Assembly: GCA_022767125.1 (NCBI GenBank)
Contig: JALEPZ010000019.1
Location: 1 to 64,000 of the forward strand
DNA from: Phocaeicola plebeius
Lineage (GTDB): Bacteria > Bacteroidota > Bacteroidia > Bacteroidales > Bacteroidaceae
Direction of reading: 5' to 3'
DNA: 64,000 nucleotides
The notes below the pieces were generated by a model. That model did no database searches, was not told the DNA's origin, and worked only from the letters and a program-made list of their open reading frames with translations. Position 1 is the stretch's first letter. Every line of letters starts with the position of its first letter. The translations under genes were made by a program, and so were the position numbers. Below are positions 16,061-24,563 of the stretch, piece after piece.

Positions 16061-17351
16061 ATTCTTTGATTTTTCTATAGAGAGTACGTTCAGATATCTT
16101 CAAATCGGCAGCCGCATTCTTGCGTTTGCCATGGTGGCGCTCCAAGGCCTTGCGAATCATGTCCTTCTCCACCTCGTCCAACGAGAGGTTTTCCTCCACG
16201 TATTCCGCAGCCTGTTCGTCCGAGTCTTCTGACGATAGTTTCACCGGCTGTACCGACGGATGGTCTGTGGCAATCGGGTGAACCAGCGACAACGAATTAT
16301 CAGGCAAGACCTCCCCCGACAGACTCATGGGCGAGTGCAGGTACTGGTACGACTGCGCCGACGGACGGGGAGTGGCCGGAGTGCCGGCAGCCCGTTCCTC
16401 CATAATCTCGTGGACCAGTTTCTTGAGATCCGTCACATCACGCCGCATATCGAACAACACCTGATAGAGAATCTCCCGTTCGTTCTCAAATCCTTTGCCA
16501 CTTCCCGATGCCTTGCCGCCGAACAAGGCAGGCAGGCGCGACTCCTGGCGGGCAGGCAGGTAATTGCGAAGGATATCCGCTGTAATGTCACGGTTGGTTT
16601 CGATGATGGAAATCTGTTCCGTAATGTTCTTCAGCTGGCGGATATTGCCCGGCCAGGAATAAGATACCAACAGCCGCTTGGCATCCTCGGTCAGCTGGAT
16701 AGCCGGCATCCGGTATTTCTCGGCAAAGTCGGAAGCAAACTTGCGGAACAGCAGACCGATGTCATCGGTCCGTTCCCGCAAGGCAGGCACTTTGATGGGC
16801 ACCGTGTTCAAGCGATAGTACAGGTCCTCGCGGAAACGCCCGTCGGCGATGGCTTCCGAAAAGTTCACATTGGTAGCCGCCACGATGCGGACATCGGTCT
16901 TCTGCACTTTTGACGAACCGACCTTGATGTATTCGCCCGACTCCAGCACGCGCAACAGGCGGGCCTGGGTCGACAGTGGGAGTTCGCCCACCTCGTCCAG
17001 GAAAATCGTCCCTCCGTTGGCTTCGGCAAAGTAACCATTGCGGTCGCTGATGGCGCCCGTGAAGGCCCCTTTCTCGTGGCCGAACAATTCGGAATCGATG
17101 GTTCCTTCCGGAATGGCTCCACAGTTAACGGCGATGTAAGGGCCGTGTTTGCGCCCACTGAACTGATGAATGATTTTCGGGAAACTTTCCTTGCCGACAC
17201 CGCTCTCTCCTGTCACCAGCACCGACAGGTCGGTGGGGGCCACCTGCATGGCGATGTCAATAGCCCGGTTCAGTCCCTCTGAATTACCGATGATGCCAAA
17301 CCGTAGCTTGATGTTCTGAATTTCTGTTTTAACCATAGTTCCGTTACTCAT
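16047..17351 (-). CDS. Sigma-54-interacting transcriptional activator
   Basis: A 434-residue AAA+ activator of RpoN-dependent promoters. Walker A GESGVGKE is at 48-55, the sigma-54 contact loop GAFTGA at 95-100, and Walker B GGTIFLDE at 113-120; a Fis-type helix-turn-helix lies at about 395-432. There is no receiver, PAS or GAF domain before the AAA+ core: the protein starts some 20 residues ahead of it, so it must be controlled by a partner protein or by its abundance. Between core and HTH there is a 100-residue linker. It leads the lptE-secG run. Confidence 0.9.
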   Translation of the reverse strand: MSNGTMVKTEIQNIKLRFGIIGNSEGLNRAIDIAMQVAPTDLSVLVTGESGVGKESFPKIIHQFSGRKHGPYIAVNCGAIPEGTIDSELFGHEKGAFTGAISDRNGYFAEANGGTIFLDEVGELPLSTQARLLRVLESGEYIKVGSSKVQKTDVRIVAATNVNFSEAIADGRFREDLYYRLNTVPIKVPALRERTDDIGLLFRKFASDFAEKYRMPAIQLTEDAKRLLVSYSWPGNIRQLKNITEQISIIETNRDITADILRNYLPARQESRLPALFGGKASGSGKGFENEREILYQVLFDMRRDVTDLKKLVHEIMEERAAGTPATPRPSAQSYQYLHSPMSLSGEVLPDNSLSLVHPIATDHPSVQPVKLSSEDSDEQAAEYVEENLSLDEVEKDMIRKALERHHGKRKNAAADLKISERTLYRKIKEYGLD

Positions 17352-17419
17352 TGAAACATGACAAAATTACAAAAATCCCGGTACATAAATGCAATTTTGG
17401 CAGAAAAAACTTTCCGTCA

Positions 17420-20062
17420 TCAGAAGACGGTACGAATCATCAGACGCACGCCCCATTTGTTGGTAGTGGGCAAATTGTTGTAGGTCAAACGCTTCACATA
17501 CTCCACATGCAGCAGCTTGAAGATGTTGTGAATACCTGCAATGACTTCCACATACGGTTTCTTCTTGTCCATCACATAGCTGGAGTAATGGTAGTTGCCC
17601 ATATCATCGTAATGTCCGGGGAATTTCATCAATACATTATCGTACCGGTTCTCTTCGAGGAACGGGTTATTCTTGTCGGTGAGGGATCCCCACAAACACT
17701 TCACTCCGAAAAACTCACGCCATTTCAGCTTCTTCAGCAACGGGATGCGGTTAAACAGCTTACCCTGCATGTTCCACGACACATCGAGCGAGGCAAAGCG
17801 GTCATTTAGGAACTCCATGTTGTTGATGAGGTTGAAGGTCTCGTCCTCTATGATATACGACAGGTTCGCGGCCGGCATAATCAGCAACGGGAAGGGCACC
17901 TTGTTCCACTGGATACCTCCCTTCAGGTATACGTCCACATTTCCCCAAGAGCTGAGCCAAAATCGCTTGTAGATACTCAAGTCAGTCATGTTATACGTAT
18001 AGTCGGCTCCCATCACTCCCTTCAGTGCCACAGTGTGCATCAGCGAAAAGACCGGTGCATCGAGGTTGATGGGCAGACGGCGCTGCTTGGTGTTGATGAA
18101 CGTTTCTCCGGGAGCATAGCGAAAGCCCAGCGATGCCTCAACCACCGTCAAGTCCTTCGTATTGAACGGCGACTGCACCCAGTCTGTGCCTGCCAACTGC
18201 CCGGATGCCAGGGCGTTCTGAAGCTGCGTCTCTCCTTCCATCGTACGGTAAAAAAGCTTTCCGCAAGGCTCGTAGTTAGCATAGCGCAACTGGGCCGTGG
18301 TCTTGAATCCCCACTCCCGTTCGCGTTCGTACTTAATGGTCGCCTTCCGCTCATAATTATACTGGTCCACCGTGGTCACCTTCAGCGAGGTAAACACATT
18401 GTCCTTGTCGGTATGGATGAACTTGTCCGAAGGCAACATATTGTCGTACTGATAAGTCACGGCCAGCGAATGCTTCGGAAACTCACGCGGCAGGTACTCC
18501 TTCTTGTCGAACGAATACTCCACTTCGCCCATGTACTTCGAACGGTGGTCCTTGAAGCCGTAGGCATAATAACCCTTGAAGAACCAGTTGGGGTGAAGGT
18601 TGGCCGTAGTCTGTGCCGAGGCTCGCAATCGGAAGCCGTCAATGTAGTTTGAAGTAAACATGGTATTGATCGGGCCGATATCCACCTTGCTGTCTGGCAC
18701 ACTGGTCTCCACGAAGTTTTCGATAAAGGCTTTCAGTACGAACATAATATACTTGAATCCCTTTATGCGCGTCAGGTCATCCACAAAGTTGCCCATCCGG
18801 CTTTCCGACTTCGTCAAGTCCTCCTGCCGATACTGCGCCCAGAAGTCCTCGTCGCGCATCATGGCATTCACATCCTTGATTTCCTTTCCCTTCTTTTTGA
18901 AAATTTTGTCGGGAATCGGATCGAAACTAAAGTCGAAATAGCGGGTCGTTCGGCGCACCATATAGTGGCCCGACACCTTCTTCCAGAAGGCCAGTTCACA
19001 AATCATATCGTCCTCCATCAGCGTCCATTCGCCCGTGGGCAGTTCGCCGAAGCGCTGATCGATGATCATATTGGTCACGAAATTGATGTCTGTCTTCTTC
19101 GGGAGGTTCAGCATGCTCTGCTTCACCCGATAGGTCGAGTCGGCCAGCACATACAGATGTCCCGTGAAGCCGAAATCCTGCGAATTGTTGGGCACAAATG
19201 TCAAATGGATACACTTGTCCTTTTCTACATAGAGTGTATCCATGATGTAATACTTGTAGAAGGCGATGCCCGCCGTCGATACAGGACTATCGAACGGATA
19301 CTGCAACAGCCGGAACTGGTCCTGATAGATATCCACATCCTGGAACACGTCTTTCAGGATGGTGGTCAGCATATCCCCCGTGTTGAACAGCTCGTTGATG
19401 CCGGTCGAATTCAGTCCTTGGATGATGGTCTTCTCTTCGTGAGGGTTCTTGCGGTACACTTTTTCCGACACCGTCTCGTCCACTGAGATGGGCAATATAC
19501 GCTTGCCCGTGACTTCGCATTCCTCCACCTGGTCGCGGAAGAACGGATAGCGCTTAAACAGGTTTGATTCGCGAAGCGAGTCAGCCGTGATATTGTTCAT
19601 CGCCAGCGTCAGCTTCTGGTACTTGTTGTAGTGGTAGTAGTCATTCGTCTCCAGGTTCACCTGTTTCTTGGCAGCAACCACTTTCTTCATCAGTTCCACA
19701 GCCGGATTGTTCTTACGGGAGTATTTTTCCTTTTTGGGCTTCACCACCACTTCACCCAGCATCTGGTCAGAGGGTTTCATGCTGACATTCAATACCGTTG
19801 TCTTCGCCGATACCGTCACCACCTGCGTGTCATATCCCACCATCGAAAAAGTCAGTCTCGTCCATCCGGGATAATACTTTACCGAATACTCCCCGTCAAT
19901 GTTCGTCGTGGTGCCCACCCCCTTTCCTTCGTAATAAATATTAAGGTAAGGAACCGGGTCTCCCGTTTCTGCATCGATCACAACACCATGTATCTGCGCC
20001 ACCAGATCGGCCACGCACATCCACAAGAAACCTATCAGTAATAATCGTTTCAACATAAACAA
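17420..20062 (-). CDS. DUF5686 outer-membrane protein with carboxypeptidase-like regulatory domain
   Basis: An 880-residue exported protein. After a signal peptide (cleavage near 22, LVAQ|IHG) comes a carboxypeptidase-D-regulatory-like beta-sandwich (about 23-100), as in TonB-dependent receptors, then the DUF5686 region, with many aromatic-rich beta strands consistent with an outer-membrane barrel and a C-terminal Phe (RTVF). No TonB box or plug is evident. These proteins are common in Bacteroidota; their role is not settled. It is a single gene between the sigma-54 activator and the inositol-lipid locus. Start may be Met1 or Met3. Confidence 0.85.
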   Translation of the reverse strand: MFMLKRLLLIGFLWMCVADLVAQIHGVVIDAETGDPVPYLNIYYEGKGVGTTTNIDGEYSVKYYPGWTRLTFSMVGYDTQVVTVSAKTTVLNVSMKPSDQMLGEVVVKPKKEKYSRKNNPAVELMKKVVAAKKQVNLETNDYYHYNKYQKLTLAMNNITADSLRESNLFKRYPFFRDQVEECEVTGKRILPISVDETVSEKVYRKNPHEEKTIIQGLNSTGINELFNTGDMLTTILKDVFQDVDIYQDQFRLLQYPFDSPVSTAGIAFYKYYIMDTLYVEKDKCIHLTFVPNNSQDFGFTGHLYVLADSTYRVKQSMLNLPKKTDINFVTNMIIDQRFGELPTGEWTLMEDDMICELAFWKKVSGHYMVRRTTRYFDFSFDPIPDKIFKKKGKEIKDVNAMMRDEDFWAQYRQEDLTKSESRMGNFVDDLTRIKGFKYIMFVLKAFIENFVETSVPDSKVDIGPINTMFTSNYIDGFRLRASAQTTANLHPNWFFKGYYAYGFKDHRSKYMGEVEYSFDKKEYLPREFPKHSLAVTYQYDNMLPSDKFIHTDKDNVFTSLKVTTVDQYNYERKATIKYEREREWGFKTTAQLRYANYEPCGKLFYRTMEGETQLQNALASGQLAGTDWVQSPFNTKDLTVVEASLGFRYAPGETFINTKQRRLPINLDAPVFSLMHTVALKGVMGADYTYNMTDLSIYKRFWLSSWGNVDVYLKGGIQWNKVPFPLLIMPAANLSYIIEDETFNLINNMEFLNDRFASLDVSWNMQGKLFNRIPLLKKLKWREFFGVKCLWGSLTDKNNPFLEENRYDNVLMKFPGHYDDMGNYHYSSYVMDKKKPYVEVIAGIHNIFKLLHVEYVKRLTYNNLPTTNKWGVRLMIRTVF

Positions 20063-20229
20063 GCTTTGTCCTCTTATTTTTCGTATCCTTTAAAACAGCT
20101 GCGAAATTACTGCCGAAAATCGGTATTGACAAATCCCGTCCCTCGAAAAACGAGAAATAGACCTACTTTTACGCAGTATTAACCATTATTAAAATAGATT
20201 TTTAAGGGAAACAATTCAAAGAAAAGCAC

Positions 20230-20237
20230 TACTTTTG
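20230..20237 (+). promoter_or_regulatory. Bacteroidales -7 element of the inositol-lipid operon
   Basis: TACTTTTG fits TAnnTTTG and lies 22 bp before the first start codon. No clear -33 TTG is seen. Confidence 0.5.
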
Positions 20238-20258
20238 TAAACTATTAAAATAAATGTT

Positions 20259-20735
20259 ATGCCAAAGATACCTTTCTTCCACCAACTCATCTCCACGGGC
20301 TTCGGTTCGGGCTACTGTCCTGCCGGTCCTGGGACGGCGGGTGCCGCCCTGGCGCTGCTCCTTTGGTGGGGTTATGCCGCTTTCCTGTCCTCTTCGTCCA
20401 CCTTCCTGCTTACGGTGGTGCTGATAGCGGTCTTTACCGTGCTTGGGGTATGGTCTTCGACGGTTGCCGAGCATTACTGGGGCAGCGATCCCAAGCGCGT
20501 GGTGGTCGACGAGATGGTCGGCACGTGGGTAGCCCTACTGGCCGTTCCGTCCGACAGCCATTGGGGATATTCTTTCGCGGCCTTCGCCCTGTTCCGCTTC
20601 TTCGACATCGCCAAGCCGCTAGGGGTGCGGCAGATGGAGCGTCTGAAAGGAGGGTATGGCATCATGGCCGACGACCTGTTGGCTGGCTTCTACAGCTGCC
20701 TCATTCTACTATTCATTATCCAGTGCTGCGCGTGA
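20259..20735 (+). CDS. PgpA-like phosphatase, probable phosphatidylinositol-phosphate phosphatase
   Basis: The 158-residue membrane protein belongs to the phosphatidylglycerophosphatase A family: GSGYCPAGPGT near the N-terminus, DPKRVVVDEMVGTW (77-90) and ADDLLAG (137-143) are the family motifs. Four hydrophobic segments follow from the sequence. In the Bacteroides inositol-lipid pathway a PgpA relative removes the phosphate from phosphatidylinositol phosphate. Here it is the first gene of a run with GtrA, a CDP-alcohol phosphotransferase and a PAP2 enzyme, which supports that role over phosphatidylglycerol synthesis. Confidence 0.78.
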   Translation: MPKIPFFHQLISTGFGSGYCPAGPGTAGAALALLLWWGYAAFLSSSSTFLLTVVLIAVFTVLGVWSSTVAEHYWGSDPKRVVVDEMVGTWVALLAVPSDSHWGYSFAAFALFRFFDIAKPLGVRQMERLKGGYGIMADDLLAGFYSCLILLFIIQCCA

Positions 20736-21262
20736 AAAAACTATGGGAATCATTCAGTCGGGGAAAAGGCATCTTCATGTTCGTCAGAGCACAGTTGTCG
20801 GCACAGATAGCCACTTTTGTGGATTTTCTGTTGAGCATTGCCTTACACGAATGGTTCGAAGTTTATTATGTCTATGCCACCCTCTACGGATCCATTACGG
20901 GCGGACTGGTGAACTGTGTGCTCAACTACAAATGGACGTTCCACACCGACGATTGCCGTCCGGCACATGTCATGGTGAAATATGTCCTGGTATGGCTGGG
21001 CAGCATAGGGCTGAACCTGTGGGGCACGTACCTGCTCACCGAAATCCTCTCCAGTCCCACGGGCTATCTAGCCCTGAGCGAATCGTTCGCCTTCATCTCT
21101 TCGAAAGTGACCATCGCACTGCTGGTGGCAGTCTTCTGGAACTACCAGCTCCACCGCATGTTCGTGTTCAGGGATGCGCAACTCAAGCGCTTCTTCTCAA
21201 CCAAGCTAACAAAATTAATACATCGATATGGAAATAAAGCAACAAGCCAAGAAGATGCGTGA
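20732..21262 (+). CDS. GtrA-family membrane protein
   Basis: A 176-residue protein with four membrane spans and the GtrA pattern ([39 protein letters not shown]). GtrA proteins are thought to flip or present polyprenyl-linked sugars, or to regulate lipid glycosylation. I place the start at GTG 20732, which overlaps the stop of the preceding gene (GTGA); ATG 20777 is an alternative. Its 3' end overlaps the next gene by 35 bp, so the four genes are tightly coupled. A role in moving an inositol lipid or its head group is inference. Confidence 0.75.
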   Translation: MKKLWESFSRGKGIFMFVRAQLSAQIATFVDFLLSIALHEWFEVYYVYATLYGSITGGLVNCVLNYKWTFHTDDCRPAHVMVKYVLVWLGSIGLNLWGTYLLTEILSSPTGYLALSESFAFISSKVTIALLVAVFWNYQLHRMFVFRDAQLKRFFSTKLTKLIHRYGNKATSQEDA

Positions 21263-21914
21263 CGCTCTTCAGCAATTCATCTACAAAGTCATCCAACCCA
21301 TTATCTGCGGCATGATCAGAATAGGCATCACGCCGAACGTTGTCACTACCCTCGGCTTCCTGGGGAATCTGACAGGTGCCGTCCTCCTCATCTATGCTGG
21401 TACCCGACATGCAGTTCCTCCCTTCGCACTCATCGGCTGGGCCGGTGGAGTCATCCTCTGCTCCTCCCTGTTCGACATGATGGACGGACAGGTAGCCCGC
21501 ATCGGCGGTATGGCCTCTACTTTCGGAGCCATGTACGACTCAGTGCTCGATCGCTACAGCGAATTGGTCACCCTGGGTGGCATCTGCTTCTGCCTCATCC
21601 AGCACGACTACCTGGCCGGAACGGTACTGACCTTCGCCGCCCTCGTGGGTTCGCTCATGGTGAGCTATGTCCGTGCCCGTGCTGAGGGACTGGGACTGGA
21701 ATGCAAAATTGGGTTCATGCAGCGTCCTGAACGAGTAGTGCTCACCAGCGTGGGACTGCTGGCCTGTGGCATTACAGGCAGTTGCTTCCCTGCCCTCTCG
21801 TTCGACCCCATGCTCATTCTCATTGTCCCGATGGGCTTCATCGCCATTTTTGCCAATCTGACGGCTTTTGCCCGTATAGGCTACAGCCGCCGCCAGCTCA
21901 TGAACAAGCAATAA
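21228..21914 (+). CDS. CDP-alcohol phosphotransferase, probable phosphatidylinositol-phosphate synthase
   Basis: A 228-residue integral membrane enzyme with the complete CDP-alcohol phosphotransferase signature D83-x2-D86-G-x2-AR-x8-G-x3-D104-x3-D108 (DMMDGQVAR onward). Such enzymes join CDP-diacylglycerol to an alcohol. With myo-inositol-phosphate synthase encoded 1.1 kb away, the likely acceptor is inositol 3-phosphate, giving phosphatidylinositol phosphate, as shown for a related Bacteroides gene set. Six hydrophobic segments are visible. The start overlaps gtrA. Confidence 0.8.
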   Translation: MEIKQQAKKMRDALQQFIYKVIQPIICGMIRIGITPNVVTTLGFLGNLTGAVLLIYAGTRHAVPPFALIGWAGGVILCSSLFDMMDGQVARIGGMASTFGAMYDSVLDRYSELVTLGGICFCLIQHDYLAGTVLTFAALVGSLMVSYVRARAEGLGLECKIGFMQRPERVVLTSVGLLACGITGSCFPALSFDPMLILIVPMGFIAIFANLTAFARIGYSRRQLMNKQ

Positions 21915-21926
21915 GGTCCGCAGCGT

Positions 21927-22865
21927 ATGAACTATCTGTTTACTGACCTTCCCTCCCGCCGCGAAAGCCTCACGCTCGTGGGGTGCCTGGCCGTCTGGCT
22001 GGCCGTCACCGCTGTCTTTGTCGGCTTCCGACCCGAACATCCGGTGCTGGCGGTGCTCATTGCAGTCCTGTTTTTCCTGAACGCTTCCACACGGAAACTG
22101 GTGGTGGCCCTGCTGCCTTTCGCCCTGTTCGGCATCTCCTACGACTGGATGCGCATCGTGCCCAACTACGAGGTGAATCCCATAGACGTACAGCAACTGT
22201 ATGAAACCGAGAAGCAGCTGTTCGGCATTGCCACCGCCCAAGGCACCGTCACCCCCAACGAATTCTTCCAGCTCCATTCCTGCACCCTGATGGACTTTCT
22301 CGGCGGCGTATTCTATCTCTGCTGGGTGCCTGTTCCCCTGCTGTTCGGACTGGGGCTGTACTTCACCCGCCAGCGAAACGTCTACCTGCACTTTGCGCTC
22401 GTCTTCCTGCTGGTCAACCTGCTGGGCTTTGCCGGCTATTATCTCCATCCTGCCGCTCCCCCTTGGTATGTCATGAAGTACGGCTTCGAGCCTATTCTCC
22501 ACACACCGGGCGATGTGGCCGGCCTGGCCCGCTTCGGCGAACTGACGGGTTGGCACGTGTTCGACGGCATTTATGGCCGCAATGCCAATGTGTTTGCCGC
22601 CGTCCCCTCGTTGCACTCCGCCTACATGGTGGTTGCCCTCTACTATGCTTTCCGTTCCCGCTGCGCCGGCTGGTTGCGGTTCGTGTTTGCCGTCATCATG
22701 TGCGGTATCTGGCTGACGGCCGTCTACACAGCTCATCACTACCTGATTGATGTACTGCTGGGCATCGGTTGCGCATGGCTGGGCATTGTCCTTTTCGAGC
22801 AGGCCCTAATGCGTGTGCAACCTTTCCACCAATGGCTAGAGCACTATACCCGCTATATTTCGTAA
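21927..22865 (+). CDS. PAP2-family inositolphosphotransferase (inositol phosphoceramide synthase-like)
   Basis: A 312-residue multi-span membrane protein with the PAP2/Aur1-type catalytic motifs PSLHSAY (227-233, His230) and YTAHHYLID (267-275, His271 and Asp275). Eukaryotic Aur1 and its bacterial relatives move phosphoinositol from phosphatidylinositol to ceramide; in Bacteroides this would give phosphoinositol dihydroceramide. The HPAAPPWY segment (174-181) is typical of this inositolphosphotransferase subgroup rather than of simple lipid phosphatases. It is the last gene of the operon, 12 bp after the phosphotransferase. Confidence 0.78.
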   Translation: MNYLFTDLPSRRESLTLVGCLAVWLAVTAVFVGFRPEHPVLAVLIAVLFFLNASTRKLVVALLPFALFGISYDWMRIVPNYEVNPIDVQQLYETEKQLFGIATAQGTVTPNEFFQLHSCTLMDFLGGVFYLCWVPVPLLFGLGLYFTRQRNVYLHFALVFLLVNLLGFAGYYLHPAAPPWYVMKYGFEPILHTPGDVAGLARFGELTGWHVFDGIYGRNANVFAAVPSLHSAYMVVALYYAFRSRCAGWLRFVFAVIMCGIWLTAVYTAHHYLIDVLLGIGCAWLGIVLFEQALMRVQPFHQWLEHYTRYIS

Positions 22866-22880
22866 CCGTCCATGAGTTCA

Positions 22881-22923
22881 TTTGCCACATTTACCCCAAT
22901 TGACATGGAACAAATGTGGCAAA
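22881..22923. repeat. Perfect 12-bp inverted repeat
   Basis: TTTGCCACATTT (22881-22892) and AAATGTGGCAAA (22912-22923) flank a 19-nt loop. No T-run follows on either strand. It lies beside a second, longer hairpin between convergent genes. Confidence 0.6.
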
Positions 22924-22926
22924 AAA

Positions 22927-22981
22927 ATCCGAAGGCACAAAGGGAAGAAACTCCTTTCGGATTCCCTTTGTGCCTTCGGAT
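22927..22981 (-). terminator. Long-stem terminator between convergent genes
   Basis: A perfect 20-bp stem (22927-22946 with 22962-22981) encloses a 15-nt loop. On the minus strand it is followed by a run of seven T, so it should end the myo-inositol-phosphate synthase transcript; on the plus strand there is no T-run. Confidence 0.75.
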
Positions 22982-23019
22982 GCAATTACACAGGCTTCGT
23001 TCCTATAGTGCGTTACCAA

Positions 23020-24327
23020 TCAGTCAATCTCTTCGTCTGCTTCGTAACCGCCCATCTCGCGGATGGCGTTCTTCAGCATGACATACTGCTGGAAGAGGTG
23101 GTTGATGGGCACTTCTCCCTGCGTGTAATCGTGCATCGGGCTCTTCAGGAAGAAGCTCAGGAAGCGTTGCGTCCCGTAACGGCCGGCACGGGCAGCAAGG
23201 TCACTCAGCAACACCAAGTCGAGGCAGAGAGGAGCTGCCAGAATAGAGTCACGGCAGAGGAAGTTAATCTTAATCTGCATCGGATAGCCCATCCATCCGA
23301 AGATGTCGATGTTGTCCCAGCCTTCCTTGTTGTCGTTGCGCGGGGGATAATAGTTGATGCGCACCTTGTGGTAATAGTCCGTGTAGAGATCCGGCTGTTC
23401 TTCAGGCACCAGGATAGACTCCAGCGTAGAGAGCTTGCTGACCTCCTTGGTGTGGAAATTGGCAGGCTCGTCGAGCACTAGACCGTCGCGGTTTCCGAGG
23501 ATGTTGGTAGAGAACCATCCAGACAGGCCCAGACAACGAGTACCAATGATAGGAGCAAAGCCCGACTTCACCAAGGTCTGCCCGGTCTTGAAGTCCTTTC
23601 CCGCAATCGGCATGTGCGTCTTTTCGGCCAGCTCCCACATAGCAGGAATGTCCACCGTTGTGTTCGGTGCTCCCATGATAAACGGAGCCCCTTCGCTGAG
23701 GGCCGCATAGGCATAACACATAGAGGGAGCCACGTGCTCACGGTCATCGTCCTTCATGGCCTGTTCCAGCGTAGCCAGGGTACCATGTATCTGTTCGTCT
23801 ACCGGCACATAGATTTCCGTAGAGGCCGCCCACAACACAACGATACGGCTGCATCCGTTCTTTTCCTTGAACGAACGGATGTCTTCGCGCAGGGCTTCCA
23901 CCATCTCCCATCGGGTGGCACAGTCCTTCACGTTGTCCCCGTCCAGACGCTTTGCATAGTTATGGTCGAAAGCAGCCTTCATCGGAACAATCTGTTCCAA
24001 TTCGTCTTTCACCGGCAGGATGTCGCGGTCTTTCAACACCTCGCAGTTCATGGCCGATTCATACGCATTGGCCGGATAGACATCCCATGCCCCGAAAACG
24101 ATGTCCTTCAGATCGGCCAGCGGTACAATTTCTTTATAAGGAAGGTATTTCTTGTCGGCACCGCGACCTACACGGATCTTGTCATATTGGGTCATCGAAC
24201 CGACAGGCTTGGCGAGTCCCTTCCGGGCCATCAATACGCCAGTCATAAAAGTAGTGGCAACTGCACCCAGTCCCACACACAGCACACCGAGCTTGCCGGC
24301 TGCTGGCTGTACATTCATTTTTTCCAT
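23020..24327 (-). CDS. Myo-inositol-1-phosphate synthase (inositol-3-phosphate synthase)
   Basis: The 435-residue cytoplasmic enzyme turns glucose 6-phosphate into inositol 3-phosphate with bound NAD. The N-terminal Rossmann motif VGLGAVATTF (18-27) and the active-site block GKDFKTGQT (243-251), with catalytic lysines, are those of the MIPS family. The gene is convergent to the phosphatase-GtrA-phosphotransferase-PAP2 operon and separated by two hairpins. It supplies the head group for inositol lipids. The related B. thetaiotaomicron locus (BT_1522-1526, from memory) contains the same five functions. Confidence 0.92.
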   Translation of the reverse strand: MEKMNVQPAAGKLGVLCVGLGAVATTFMTGVLMARKGLAKPVGSMTQYDKIRVGRGADKKYLPYKEIVPLADLKDIVFGAWDVYPANAYESAMNCEVLKDRDILPVKDELEQIVPMKAAFDHNYAKRLDGDNVKDCATRWEMVEALREDIRSFKEKNGCSRIVVLWAASTEIYVPVDEQIHGTLATLEQAMKDDDREHVAPSMCYAYAALSEGAPFIMGAPNTTVDIPAMWELAEKTHMPIAGKDFKTGQTLVKSGFAPIIGTRCLGLSGWFSTNILGNRDGLVLDEPANFHTKEVSKLSTLESILVPEEQPDLYTDYYHKVRINYYPPRNDNKEGWDNIDIFGWMGYPMQIKINFLCRDSILAAPLCLDLVLLSDLAARAGRYGTQRFLSFFLKSPMHDYTQGEVPINHLFQQYVMLKNAIREMGGYEADEEID

Positions 24328-24515
24328 TTTTCCAATTTGTTTTTCTAGTTTCTTATCCTAACAAAGTAGTAAGTGGCGGTAAAGATACGGCTTTGTTTTA
24401 AATATTCCATTTTATTTTGATAAAATATCATCGGACGATGAAATATAGAACATATTTTCGGAAGGAAAGGAGATTATTTCTCTTATATTCCTTCTATATT
24501 CCCCGTTAATTTGAC

Positions 24516-24523
24516 TACCTTTG
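24516..24523 (+). promoter_or_regulatory. Bacteroidales -7 element of the PfkB kinase gene
   Basis: TACCTTTG fits TAnnTTTG and is 40 bp before ATG 24564. Confidence 0.5.
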
Positions 24524-24563
24524 CACGCAATTTATCAATAAGAAATGAAAAAAGACAGGAAAC

